In this document: positions 17,796 to 24,344 of the stretch, in pieces
Layout of the letters: every line of letters starts with the position of its first letter
Numbering within the stretch: the first letter of the stretch is position 1
Assembly: GCA_036262035.1 (NCBI GenBank)
Contig: DATAJS010000018.1
Coordinates: 310,001 to 374,000 of the forward strand
DNA: 64,000 nt
Reading direction: 5' to 3'
From: Burkholderiales bacterium
GTDB taxonomy: Bacteria; Pseudomonadota; Gammaproteobacteria; Burkholderiales; SG8-41
Notes under the pieces: model-generated
Seen by the model: the letters and a program-made list of their open reading frames with translations, nothing else
The model's database searches: none
What the model was told of the DNA's origin: nothing
Position numbers and translations under genes: made by a program

Positions 17796-18752
17796 TTAAT
17801 CAGGCGTCGCGCCGGTGGCTTTCACCACCTTCGCCCACTGCGCGATCTCGGCGCGCAGGCGCTTGTCGAATGCTTCCGGCGTCGTCGGGATGGGCTCGAG
17901 GCCCTGGGTGCGGAGCTGCTCGCGCATGGCGGCGCTCGTCAGCGCTTTGGTCGTCTCGCCATGCAGCTTCGACACGATGTCGCGAGGCGTGCGGGCGGGC
18001 GCCCACAGCGCGTACCAGCCGCTGCTCTCGTAACCGGGCACGCCCGATTCGTCCACCGTCGGGGTATCGGGGAAGAGTCCGAAGCGCTTCTTCGTCGTCA
18101 CCGCGAGCAGGCGCAGCTTGCCGGATTTCACGTGCGGCAGCGCCGTCGAGACGTTGGACACCGCCATCTGCACCTGGCCGCCGACGAGCTCGGTGATCGC
18201 CGGGCCGAGGCCCTTGTAGGGCACGTGCAGCATCTCGACGTTCGCCTTCATGAGGAAGAGCACCGTCGCGAAGTGGCTGTTGCTGCCCACTCCGCCCGAG
18301 CCGTAGGTGACCTGCCCGGGTTTCGCTTTCGCGAGCGCGACGAGATCGCGCACCGACTTCGCCGGCACCGACGGATGCACGACCACGATGTTCGGCTGCT
18401 CGGCGAGCATCGTGATCGGCGCGAGATCGCGCAGCGTGTCGTACGGCAGCTTCGGATACAGCACGGCGCTGACCGCCACGCCCATGCTGCCGATGAGCAG
18501 CGTGTAGCCGTCCGGCCGCGCTTTGGCGACGATGTCGGTGCCGATCGTGCCGCCGGCGCCGCCGCGATTGTCGACGACGACGGTCTGGCCCAGCGCCTCG
18601 CCGAGCCTTTGCGCGGTCATGCGCGCGACGATGTCGACCGCGCCGCCCGGAGCGAAAGGCACGACCGCGCGGACCGGACGGTCGGGATAGTTGTCGGCGG
18701 CCGCGGCGCTCGCTGCGCAGACGAGCGCGGCCGTCAGTGCATAGCGCCTCAT
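17796..18752 (-). CDS. Bug family receptor (module 1)
   Basis: A 318-residue exported Bug receptor. The start at 18752 gives the signal peptide MRRYALTAALVCAASAAAA and overlaps the stop of the upstream UGSC selenoprotein gene as ATGA, so translation is probably coupled. Receptor blocks: VRAVVPFAPGGAVDIV, VVVDNRGGAGGTIGTD, KPGQVTYGSGGVGSNSHFA and MLHVPYKGLG. It is the last gene of the minus-strand run that begins at 25940. Coupling to a redox selenoprotein suggests that its ligand is the substrate of the UGSC/partner pair, but neither is known. Confidence 0.92.
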   Translation of the reverse strand: MRRYALTAALVCAASAAAADNYPDRPVRAVVPFAPGGAVDIVARMTAQRLGEALGQTVVVDNRGGAGGTIGTDIVAKARPDGYTLLIGSMGVAVSAVLYPKLPYDTLRDLAPITMLAEQPNIVVVHPSVPAKSVRDLVALAKAKPGQVTYGSGGVGSNSHFATVLFLMKANVEMLHVPYKGLGPAITELVGGQVQMAVSNVSTALPHVKSGKLRLLAVTTKKRFGLFPDTPTVDESGVPGYESSGWYALWAPARTPRDIVSKLHGETTKALTSAAMREQLRTQGLEPIPTTPEAFDKRLRAEIAQWAKVVKATGATPD

Positions 18753-19276
18753 GTCGTCAGGTACCTCACCATCTCGTCGACGTGGCGCAGCGTCACGTCG
18801 CGCATCTGCTCCGTCGTGAGGTTGCTGATCGGATGCGGCAGCTCGACGAAAGGATGCCCGTCGAGGCCGCGCACCTTGAACTGATGGATCGCCGCGTTGG
18901 TGAAGACGCTGGTGAGGACCATCGTCGCGGGGATGCCGCGTTTTTCGAATTCGACCGTGTCGTGCACACTGCACAACGTGCAGGATCCTCATCCACCGAC
19001 GGCGGCGATCGCCACCTGCACCTTCTTCGCCATCTCGTCGATGATCTCCGGCGCCGCGGGCTTGGAGAAGTACTGCTTCTTGCGGATCACCACATCGGCG
19101 ACGCCGTAGCGCTCGCGCAGCGCCCGCCCCACCGTCTCGAGGATGACGTCGCCCTGCTCCTTGGTGTTGTCGAGCAACCCGACCACCTTGCCGGCGAGGT
19201 CGATGGGGCGCGGGGCGCGGGACAGTTTGGTTTTCCCGCCGCCGCGGCTGGGATCAATGAAGGGCAATTCGTTCAT
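18749..19276 (-). CDS. UGSC family selenoprotein, Sec96 encoded by in-frame TGA (module 1)
   Basis: Reading TGA at 18989-18991 as selenocysteine gives a continuous 175-residue protein. The motif is GGUGSCT with Sec at 96, followed at once by VHDTVEFEKRGIPATMV, which continues the family fold. The Cys paralogue at 24345-25940 has GDCGTST at the equivalent residue 95, the main evidence that this TGA is Sec and not stop. The N-terminal half (VVGLLDNTKEQGDVILETV) also matches its paralogues. A strong ribosome-binding site (aaggagc) precedes the ATG at 19276. UGSC proteins are a known selenoprotein family of unknown function; the Sec/Cys pair suggests redox or thiol chemistry. A reading that stops at TGA breaks it into two pieces. 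Confidence 0.88.
18959..18991 (-). promoter_or_regulatory. Candidate bacterial SECIS element for UGSC-1
   Basis: On the minus strand, 11 bases after the UGA, GUUGUGCA-GUG-UGCACGAC forms an 8-bp stem (one G-U pair) with a loop starting in G. The UGA-to-loop distance is 19 bases. As I recall, bacterial SECIS elements need the apical loop about 16-37 bases after UGA with an early loop G, and E. coli fdhF also has an 11-base gap to its upper stem. SelB would bind here to recode UGA. Confidence 0.7.
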
Positions 19277-19290
19277 ATGTGCTCCTTGTT

Positions 19291-19348
19291 CGTAGGGTGC
19301 GCGCGAGCGCACCAGGATCTTTGGCGGTGCGTTATCACGCACCCTACG
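19291..19348. repeat. MITE-like palindromic repeat between partner-1 and UGSC-1
   Basis: The element runs from CGTAGGGTGCG to CGCACCCTACG, a terminal inverted repeat of 11 bases with nested GCGCACC/GGTGCG arms. Related copies occur near 10065, 12316 and 15725-15765. It fills the gap between two genes of the operon and ends just before the stop codon of the partner gene. Confidence 0.65.
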
Positions 19349-19349
19349 T

Positions 19350-20429
19350 TCAGATCTCGTATGTACCGTGGACCGCGCGCGACGACTCGTTCCACCCATG
19401 GCACACGGCCGTGATCGGCCCGACGCCGCCGGCGACGATGAGCTGCACGCGATCGAGCTCCTTCACCGCCTTGATCGGCTGGGCGTCGTCGTCGGGGTCG
19501 AATCCCATCGCGCGCGCGCGCTCGGGGCGCCAGTTGCCGCCGCGCTTGAGATTGCCCTGCGGGCGCTCCGCGAGCTCCCACAGGCGCTTCTGCACGTCGG
19601 CGCGGCTCATGCCGGCTTTGGCGCACAGGCCTGCGTGCTGCGGCGTCATCGCGACGACCACGTCGGAGCTGAACCACATGTTCCACGAGCCGGTGGAGGT
19701 CATCGAATCTGCGATGCCGCGCAGCAGCCGCTCGGGCTCGGTGCTGACGTCGTCGAAGTGCAGTCGCGGGCTCTCGACCATCGCGCAGGTGATCACGTTC
19801 TGGTCGGGCTCGTAGCCGCGCGAGACCGCGATCGTCTCCCACGGCGACTTGTCGACGTTCTCGGCGAGGCACGCGGTGTAGCGGATCGGCGAAGAGAACA
19901 CCGTCGCCGACGCCTTGCCGGCGAGACCCGCGCCGAGGTTCATCAGGATGAGCCGCACCGCGCGGCCGATGGTCGCGTTGGCGCGGAAGCCCGGACCGAA
20001 GCAGCCGTTGCCGGCGTGGATGCCGATCTCCTTGGCGTACGGGCCGTTGACGATCATCAAGGGTGCCACGCCGTGCATCGTGCACTGCACGCCGCCCATG
20101 TTGAACTCTTCGCGCAGGATGAGCCGCATCGCGCCGATGACCACGGGCAGGAATGAAGGCTTGCAGCCCGCCATCAGCGCGTGCACCGCGACGTCGCGCA
20201 CGCTCATCACTTCGTGCGCCGGCGGCACGTAGCCGATGACGTCGTCGGGATTGCAGCGCGTGCCCGTCAGCATCCAGGCGACGCGCTCTTCGGTCGGCGT
20301 GACGACCGGAAAGCCGTCGGACCACTCCTTCTCTAGGAAGTACTGGAACTCGTCCGTGGCGGGATTGTGCCAACGGTCGGGGTCAGACCCCGGCTCTTTT
20401 GGGGTCTGACCCCGATTTACTTCACTCAT
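19350..20429 (-). CDS. UGSC-associated conserved protein (partner, module 1)
   Basis: A 359-residue soluble protein of unrecognised function. It is clearly homologous to the product at 21456-22511 and to the C-terminal two thirds of the fusion at 24345-25940. Shared blocks are W(S/T)DG(F/L)PVV-PT near the N-terminus, DDVIG-VPP, VMAG-(C/A)-P, APLMIVNGP and FGPGFRANATIGRA. The start ATG at 20429 overlaps the stop of the upstream Bug gene (ATGAGTGA). Residues 5-17 (NRGQTPKEPGSDP) are encoded by a dispersed palindrome, so the N-terminus is partly repeat-derived. Being fused to a UGSC domain elsewhere argues that it works physically with the UGSC protein. Confidence 0.8.
   Translation of the reverse strand: MSEVNRGQTPKEPGSDPDRWHNPATDEFQYFLEKEWSDGFPVVTPTEERVAWMLTGTRCNPDDVIGYVPPAHEVMSVRDVAVHALMAGCKPSFLPVVIGAMRLILREEFNMGGVQCTMHGVAPLMIVNGPYAKEIGIHAGNGCFGPGFRANATIGRAVRLILMNLGAGLAGKASATVFSSPIRYTACLAENVDKSPWETIAVSRGYEPDQNVITCAMVESPRLHFDDVSTEPERLLRGIADSMTSTGSWNMWFSSDVVVAMTPQHAGLCAKAGMSRADVQKRLWELAERPQGNLKRGGNWRPERARAMGFDPDDDAQPIKAVKELDRVQLIVAGGVGPITAVCHGWNESSRAVHGTYEI
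20377..20417. repeat. REP-like palindrome inside the partner-1 coding start
   Basis: A GTCGGGGTCAGACCCC...GGGGTCTGACCCCGATT pair, the same repeat type as at 1-80 and 58037-58122. It is translated as residues 5-17 of the partner-1 protein without breaking the frame. Confidence 0.7.
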
Positions 20430-21459
20430 CCTTGATCCCCGCCGCCTTGATGACTTTGCTCCACTTCGCGATCTCCGCGACGATGCGCTTTTCCAGCTCT
20501 TCAGGCGTGCTCGTGTGCACTTCCGACCCGTCGGTGGCGAGCTTCGCCCTGACGTCGGCGTTCTGCACTGCCTTGTGGACCTCGCCGTTGAGACGCCGCA
20601 CGATCTCGCGCGGCGTGCCCGCGGGCGCGAGCGCCGCATAGAGCTGCTCCACCTCGAAGCCCGGCAGCGTGCTCGCCATCGTCGACACGCCGGGCAGGAT
20701 CGCGCTGGGCCTGGCGCTCGTGACGCCGAGCGCGCGCAGCCGCCCGCTCTTGATCGCAGGCAGCGCCGGCAGGAGGTTGCTGAACATCGCGTCGGTCTCG
20801 CCCTGCACGACCGACAGCGTTCCCGGCGAGCTGCCCTTGTACGGCACGTGCACCATCTTCACGCCCGCCAGCGCTTCGAACAGCTCGCCCGCGAGATGCG
20901 CGGGGCCGCCCGGGCCCGACGACGCGTAGGAAAGCTTATCGGGGGCCTGCTTCGCGATCGCGATGAAGTCCTTCACGCTGCGCGCCGGCACCGACGGATG
21001 CACGACGAGCACGTACGCCGTCGATGCGACGAGCGAGATCGGCGCGAAATCCTTCGGCATGTCGAACGGCAGCTTCGGATACAGCGCGGGCGCAGTGACC
21101 ATGACGCTGCTCGTCGCGAACAGCAGCGTGTAACCGTCGGCGGGCGCGCGCGCGGCGATCTCGGTGCCGATGCGCCCGCCCGCGCCGGCGCGGTTCTCGA
21201 CGACGACCTGCTGGCCGAGCGACGCCGACAGGCGCTGCGCGAGCACGCGCCCGACGAGGTCGGAGCCGCCGCCCGGCGCGAACGGCACGATCATGCGGAT
21301 GGGTTTGGTCGGATAGGTCTGCGCGTGTGCGCCCGACACCGTCATGAGAACGGTCATCGCGAGGCGCCAAAGGCGCCGTGGCGATCTCGTGGCGCACGAA
21401 CGTTTCCGAGCGTCTCGGGATTGCTTCGTCGCTACGCTCCTCGCAATGACAGCACTCAT
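20422..21459 (-). CDS. Bug family receptor (module 2), repeat-derived N-terminus
   Basis: A 345-residue Bug receptor: IRMIVPFAPGGGSDLV, VVVENRAGAGGRIGTE, KLSYASSGPGGPAHLA and MVHVPYKGSS. The ATG at 21459 overlaps the upstream partner-2 stop (ATGA) and has a GGAG site, so it is the likely start. The first 33 residues are basic and come from a dispersed repeat (21354-21450). They run into a short hydrophobic stretch, LAMTVLMTVSGAHA, which must serve as the rest of the signal peptide. Without the repeat the signal (from the ATG at 21357) would be unusually short, so the repeat seems to have replaced the original 5' end. Confidence 0.85.
   Translation of the reverse strand: MSAVIARSVATKQSRDARKRSCATRSPRRLWRLAMTVLMTVSGAHAQTYPTKPIRMIVPFAPGGGSDLVGRVLAQRLSASLGQQVVVENRAGAGGRIGTEIAARAPADGYTLLFATSSVMVTAPALYPKLPFDMPKDFAPISLVASTAYVLVVHPSVPARSVKDFIAIAKQAPDKLSYASSGPGGPAHLAGELFEALAGVKMVHVPYKGSSPGTLSVVQGETDAMFSNLLPALPAIKSGRLRALGVTSARPSAILPGVSTMASTLPGFEVEQLYAALAPAGTPREIVRRLNGEVHKAVQNADVRAKLATDGSEVHTSTPEELEKRIVAEIAKWSKVIKAAGIKDE
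21354..21450. repeat. Dispersed ~97-bp repeat recruited as coding sequence
   Basis: GTCATCGCGAGGCGCC...GCTCCTCGCAATGAC. The same element in the opposite orientation lies at 44091-44186 between chrB and chrA. Here it encodes the N-terminal residues of the module-2 Bug receptor. Confidence 0.75.
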
Positions 21460-22511
21460 GAAGTCTCCACCACTTTCGAAACCGCCAGGCTCTGTCCGCC
21501 CGCCGTCGGCAGGAACATCGATTTGCCGCCCGCGCCGCCGCCGACGATCACGATGAGGTCTTGCGGCTCGCGGATGATGGGCACCGTGGAGCGGTCGTCG
21601 CTCTTGTCGACGAACTCCGGAAAGCGCGGCCCCTTGGACTTGCCGCGGCTCTTCACGATCCCCCACGGCTGCCGCGCCCGCTCGAAGATCGCGCGCTGCA
21701 GGTCGTGCTTGCTCCAGCCGCCGGCCGCGATGTGCTGCGTATGCTCGATCCCGAGCACGAGCACCGGCGTGCCCTGCGAATAGAGGTTGTTCACCCCGAG
21801 CGTCGCCATGCTCGACGTGAAGGTGCGCACGATCTCGTCGGGATCGGTCTGGATGTTCTCGGTCATGCTGTGCGGCGCTTCGGTGTTGACCACCGTCACG
21901 ACGCTTTGCTCAGCGCCGAAGCCGCGCTCGACGTGCAGCGGCGCCCACGGGTTCGCCGCCTCGTACTCGGCGATGCAGTAGGTGTACTTGCCGGGATGTC
22001 CGGTCTGCGAGGCGTCCACGCCGGGGCCCGCGCCGCCGACGTTGACGAGCACCAGGCGCAACGCGCGCCCGATCGTCGCGTTGGCGCGCCAGCCCGGACC
22101 GAAGAGCCCGCGCCCGCAGTTGATGCGCAGGCGCTCGACGATGGGACCGTTGACGATGATGAGCGGCGCGCCGGCATGCGTCGTGGTCTGGCGGTGCGAG
22201 AGACCGTATTCGGGCTCCGATACCGCCTGCAGCGCGGCGACGATCACCGGCAGATACTCAGGTCTAGCGCCCGCCATGACCGCGTTCACCGCGATCTGGC
22301 GCATCGTCGCGGTGCCGTTGCGCGGCGGCACCACCGCGATCACGTCGTCGGCGTTACGCCACGGCATGCCCGCCAGCATCGCCTCCACGCGCGCTTCGGT
22401 GGGCGGCACGATGGGCAAGCCGTCGGTCCAGCCGCGCTCGTAGAAGTAATCGTTGATCTCGTCGAGCGATGCATGCTGCTCGACGACTGAAATAATCGGA
22501 TGGTTACTCAT
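21456..22511 (-). CDS. UGSC-associated conserved protein (partner, module 2)
   Basis: A 351-residue homologue of the module-1 partner and of the fusion C-terminus. Shared segments are GWTDGLPIVPPT, ADDVIAVVPPR, INAVMAGARPEYLPV, APLIIVNGP, FGPGWRANATIGRA and GHPGKYTYCIAE. Conserved Cys, Asn and acidic residues are scattered, but no known catalytic motif is recognisable, nor a signal peptide or membrane segment, so it is probably cytoplasmic. It lies 124 bases downstream of the UGSC-2 stop, with two strong hairpins in the gap, and is coupled to the Bug-2 gene by ATGA. Function unknown. Confidence 0.82.
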   Translation of the reverse strand: MSNHPIISVVEQHASLDEINDYFYERGWTDGLPIVPPTEARVEAMLAGMPWRNADDVIAVVPPRNGTATMRQIAVNAVMAGARPEYLPVIVAALQAVSEPEYGLSHRQTTTHAGAPLIIVNGPIVERLRINCGRGLFGPGWRANATIGRALRLVLVNVGGAGPGVDASQTGHPGKYTYCIAEYEAANPWAPLHVERGFGAEQSVVTVVNTEAPHSMTENIQTDPDEIVRTFTSSMATLGVNNLYSQGTPVLVLGIEHTQHIAAGGWSKHDLQRAIFERARQPWGIVKSRGKSKGPRFPEFVDKSDDRSTVPIIREPQDLIVIVGGGAGGKSMFLPTAGGQSLAVSKVVETS

Positions 22512-22563
22512 GCGGCAAATCCAGAGCGGCGGAGCGAGCGATGCGAGCCGAAGGAAAGGAGGT

Positions 22564-22645
22564 CTCGGAGGGAAACCATGGGTTTCCCTCCGAGGCGTTC
22601 ACTGGCGAGCGCCGCGATGAGAAGCCGCAGGCTTCTCATCGCGGC
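22564..22645. repeat. Two strong palindromes between UGSC-2 and partner-2
   Basis: CTCGGAGGGAAACC-ATG-GGTTTCCCTCCGAG (22565-22595) and a 16-bp stem GCCGCGATGAGAAGCC with loop GCA (22611-22645). The second contains the UGSC-2 stop codon. They resemble the palindrome at 17752-17781. They could stabilise or partly end the transcript inside the operon. Confidence 0.7.
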
Positions 22646-23244
22646 ATCACCCCTTTGGGCAGCGGATACTGCTTCCCCGCGAACTCCTTCTCGAGCGCAT
22701 TCACGTCGCCGGTCAGCACCCGCACGCACTCGCGCGCGATCGCCGCGCCGTATTCGATGATCGCCTGCTCGTCGCGGTGCCCGAGGGGATGCGGGACGAC
22801 GACGATCGGCAGGCTCGCGTGTCCGATGCCTTCGGCGGTGACCTGTGCGAGGGGCGCGAACGCGGCGCTGATCACCGTCGCGGTGGGAATTCCGAGGTCT
22901 TCGAGCGCGGCCGCGTCACGCGCGGTCCAGGGTGTCGAAGAGCCTCAGTGGCCGACGCCGTTGATGACGGCGTCGCATCCTCCCGCCATCGCCTCCGAGT
23001 ACGGCGACGGTATGCCGAGATAGCTCTTCTGCCAGATCTTCACCTCGGCGACGTTGTGCTCGCGCTTCAGCACCGAGGCGACGCCGCGCAGCACGAGGTC
23101 GGCGAACTCCTTGTGATTGTCGAGGATGCCGATGCGCGCGCCTTCCAGCGTGCCCGGCCGCGGCGCCAGCCGCTTCGAATGGATATCCACCTCGCCCGTC
23201 GGCACATACACCGACACGCCACCGATCTCGACTTTCCCGCTCAT
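22636..23244 (-). CDS. UGSC family selenoprotein, Sec100 encoded by in-frame TGA (module 2)
   Basis: Reading TGA at 22945-22947 as selenocysteine gives a 202-residue protein. The motif is GHUGSST with Sec at 100, then ALEDLGIPTATVIS, shared almost word for word with the Cys paralogue (ESLGIPTATVIS). The Cys of UGSC is Ser here, so a Sec-Ser rather than Sec-Cys arrangement remains. The N-terminal half has ARIGILDNHKEFADLVLRGV, as in the other two. The start ATG at 23244 follows a block of 15-base repeats; its ribosome-binding site (GGTGA) is weak. Family function is unknown. A reading that stops at TGA gives two fragments, 22945-23244 and 22636-22875. Confidence 0.87.
22911..22947 (-). promoter_or_regulatory. 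Candidate bacterial SECIS element for UGSC-2
   Basis: On the minus strand, 19 bases after UGA, CCGCG-CGUGA-CGCGG forms a five-pair stem that extends by two G-C pairs across a bulged A. The loop starts 24 bases after UGA and has G as its second base. This fits the bacterial SECIS spacing rule as I recall it, but GC-rich coding DNA forms hairpins often. Confidence 0.55.
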
Positions 23245-23250
23245 ATCGTC

Positions 23251-23310
23251 ACCGCCTCATCCGTCACCGCTTCATCCGTCACCGCTTCACCCGTCACCGC
23301 TTCATCCGTC
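23251..23310. repeat. Four tandem 15-bp repeats between Bug-3 and UGSC-2
   Basis: Four copies of ACCGC(C/T)TCA(T/C)CCGTC. On the transcript strand each unit reads GTGACGGATGAAGCG. It carries GTGA and ATGA stop/start overlaps and a GGTGA ribosome-binding core. The Bug-3 stop lies in the first unit and the UGSC-2 start follows the last one. Confidence 0.85.
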
Positions 23311-24286
23311 ACTTGTTCGCAACGTCCACCTTCACGCCCTGCACCACCTTCGCCCACTTCGCGATCTCGCTCCTGATCATCGCCGCGAAGTCCGCGGGCG
23401 AGCCGGCGCCCGGCTCGGCGCCGGACTCGACGAGCTTCTGGCGGATCTCCTTCTTCGCGAGGATGCGGACGATCTCGGCGTTGATCCTGGCCACGACGTC
23501 CTTCGGCACGCCCGCGGGCGCGAGCACGCCGTTCCACTGGATGACTTCGTAACCCGGCACGCCCGCTTCGGCGGCCGTCGGTATATTGGGCGCGACCTGC
23601 GACCGCTTCGTGGTCGACACCGCCAGCGCGCGCAGCCGCCCGGCGTTCACCTGCGGCAGCGCTTCGAGGATGTTAACGAACCCGGTCTGCACGTGGCCCG
23701 CGACGAGGTCGATGATCGCCTGACCGCCGCCCTTGTAAGGGACGTGCACCATCCGCACTTTCGCGGTCTTCGCGAAAAGCTCGGCGGCGAGATGGCTCGT
23801 CGTGCCTTCGCCCGAAGACGCGTAATTGAGCTTTGCCGACGGATCTCGCGCGAGCGCGATCAGCTCCTTCACCGATTTCGCCGGCACCGACGGATGGACG
23901 ACGAGCACCAGCGGCACGGTCGAGATGTGGACGACCGGCGCGAAATCCCTGATCGGATCGAAAGGCACTTTGCTGAACAGCGGATTGATGACGATCGTGC
24001 TCGCGGTCGCCATCACCAGGGTGTAACCGTCCGCCGGCGAGCGCGCCGCCACCTCGGTGCCGATCGACCCGCCCGCGCCGGGACGGTTGTCCACGACGAC
24101 CGGCTGCCCCCACGCTTCGGTGAGCTCCGGCGCGATCATCCGCGCCACCGTCGACGCGCCGCCGCCGGGCGAGAACGGCGAGATCAGGCGGATGGGTTTG
24201 TGGGGATACGGACCGCCGGGCTGCGCGTGCGCGGCAGCGCAGGCGGCCGCCAGAGCAACACCAAGCGCTTTGACTGAGAGCTGCAC
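23309..24286 (-). CDS. Bug family receptor (module 3)
   Basis: A 325-residue Bug receptor with a clean signal peptide (MQLSVKALGVALAAACAAAHA). Family blocks are IRLISPFSPGGGASTVAR, VVVDNRPGAGGSIGTE, KLNYASSGEGTTSHLA and MVHVPYKGGG. It lies 58 bases downstream of the UGSC-partner fusion gene and 64 bases upstream of UGSC-2. Three Bug receptors in one operon, each next to a UGSC or partner gene, suggest three related ligands or a duplicated module. Confidence 0.92.
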   Translation of the reverse strand: MQLSVKALGVALAAACAAAHAQPGGPYPHKPIRLISPFSPGGGASTVARMIAPELTEAWGQPVVVDNRPGAGGSIGTEVAARSPADGYTLVMATASTIVINPLFSKVPFDPIRDFAPVVHISTVPLVLVVHPSVPAKSVKELIALARDPSAKLNYASSGEGTTSHLAAELFAKTAKVRMVHVPYKGGGQAIIDLVAGHVQTGFVNILEALPQVNAGRLRALAVSTTKRSQVAPNIPTAAEAGVPGYEVIQWNGVLAPAGVPKDVVARINAEIVRILAKKEIRQKLVESGAEPGAGSPADFAAMIRSEIAKWAKVVQGVKVDVANK

Positions 24287-24320
24287 TACTACTACTCCTC
24301 CTCGCCCCTTTTTTAAATGG

Positions 24321-24340
24321 ATCCCCGCCTTCGCGGGGAT
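24321..24340. repeat. REP-like palindrome
   Basis: ATCCCCGC-CTTC-GCGGGGAT, a perfect 8-bp stem. It lies in the 58-base gap between the fusion gene and Bug-3 and is a relative of the repeats at 8345, 29484 and 49995. Confidence 0.7.
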
Positions 24341-24344
24341 GACG

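Noticed and set aside
18749-19276. Pseudogene (nonsense mutation) reading of UGSC-1
   Set aside because: The TGA falls on the family's Sec position, the frame downstream continues the family fold, and a Cys paralogue aligns there. Two similar cases in the same window make chance mutation unlikely.
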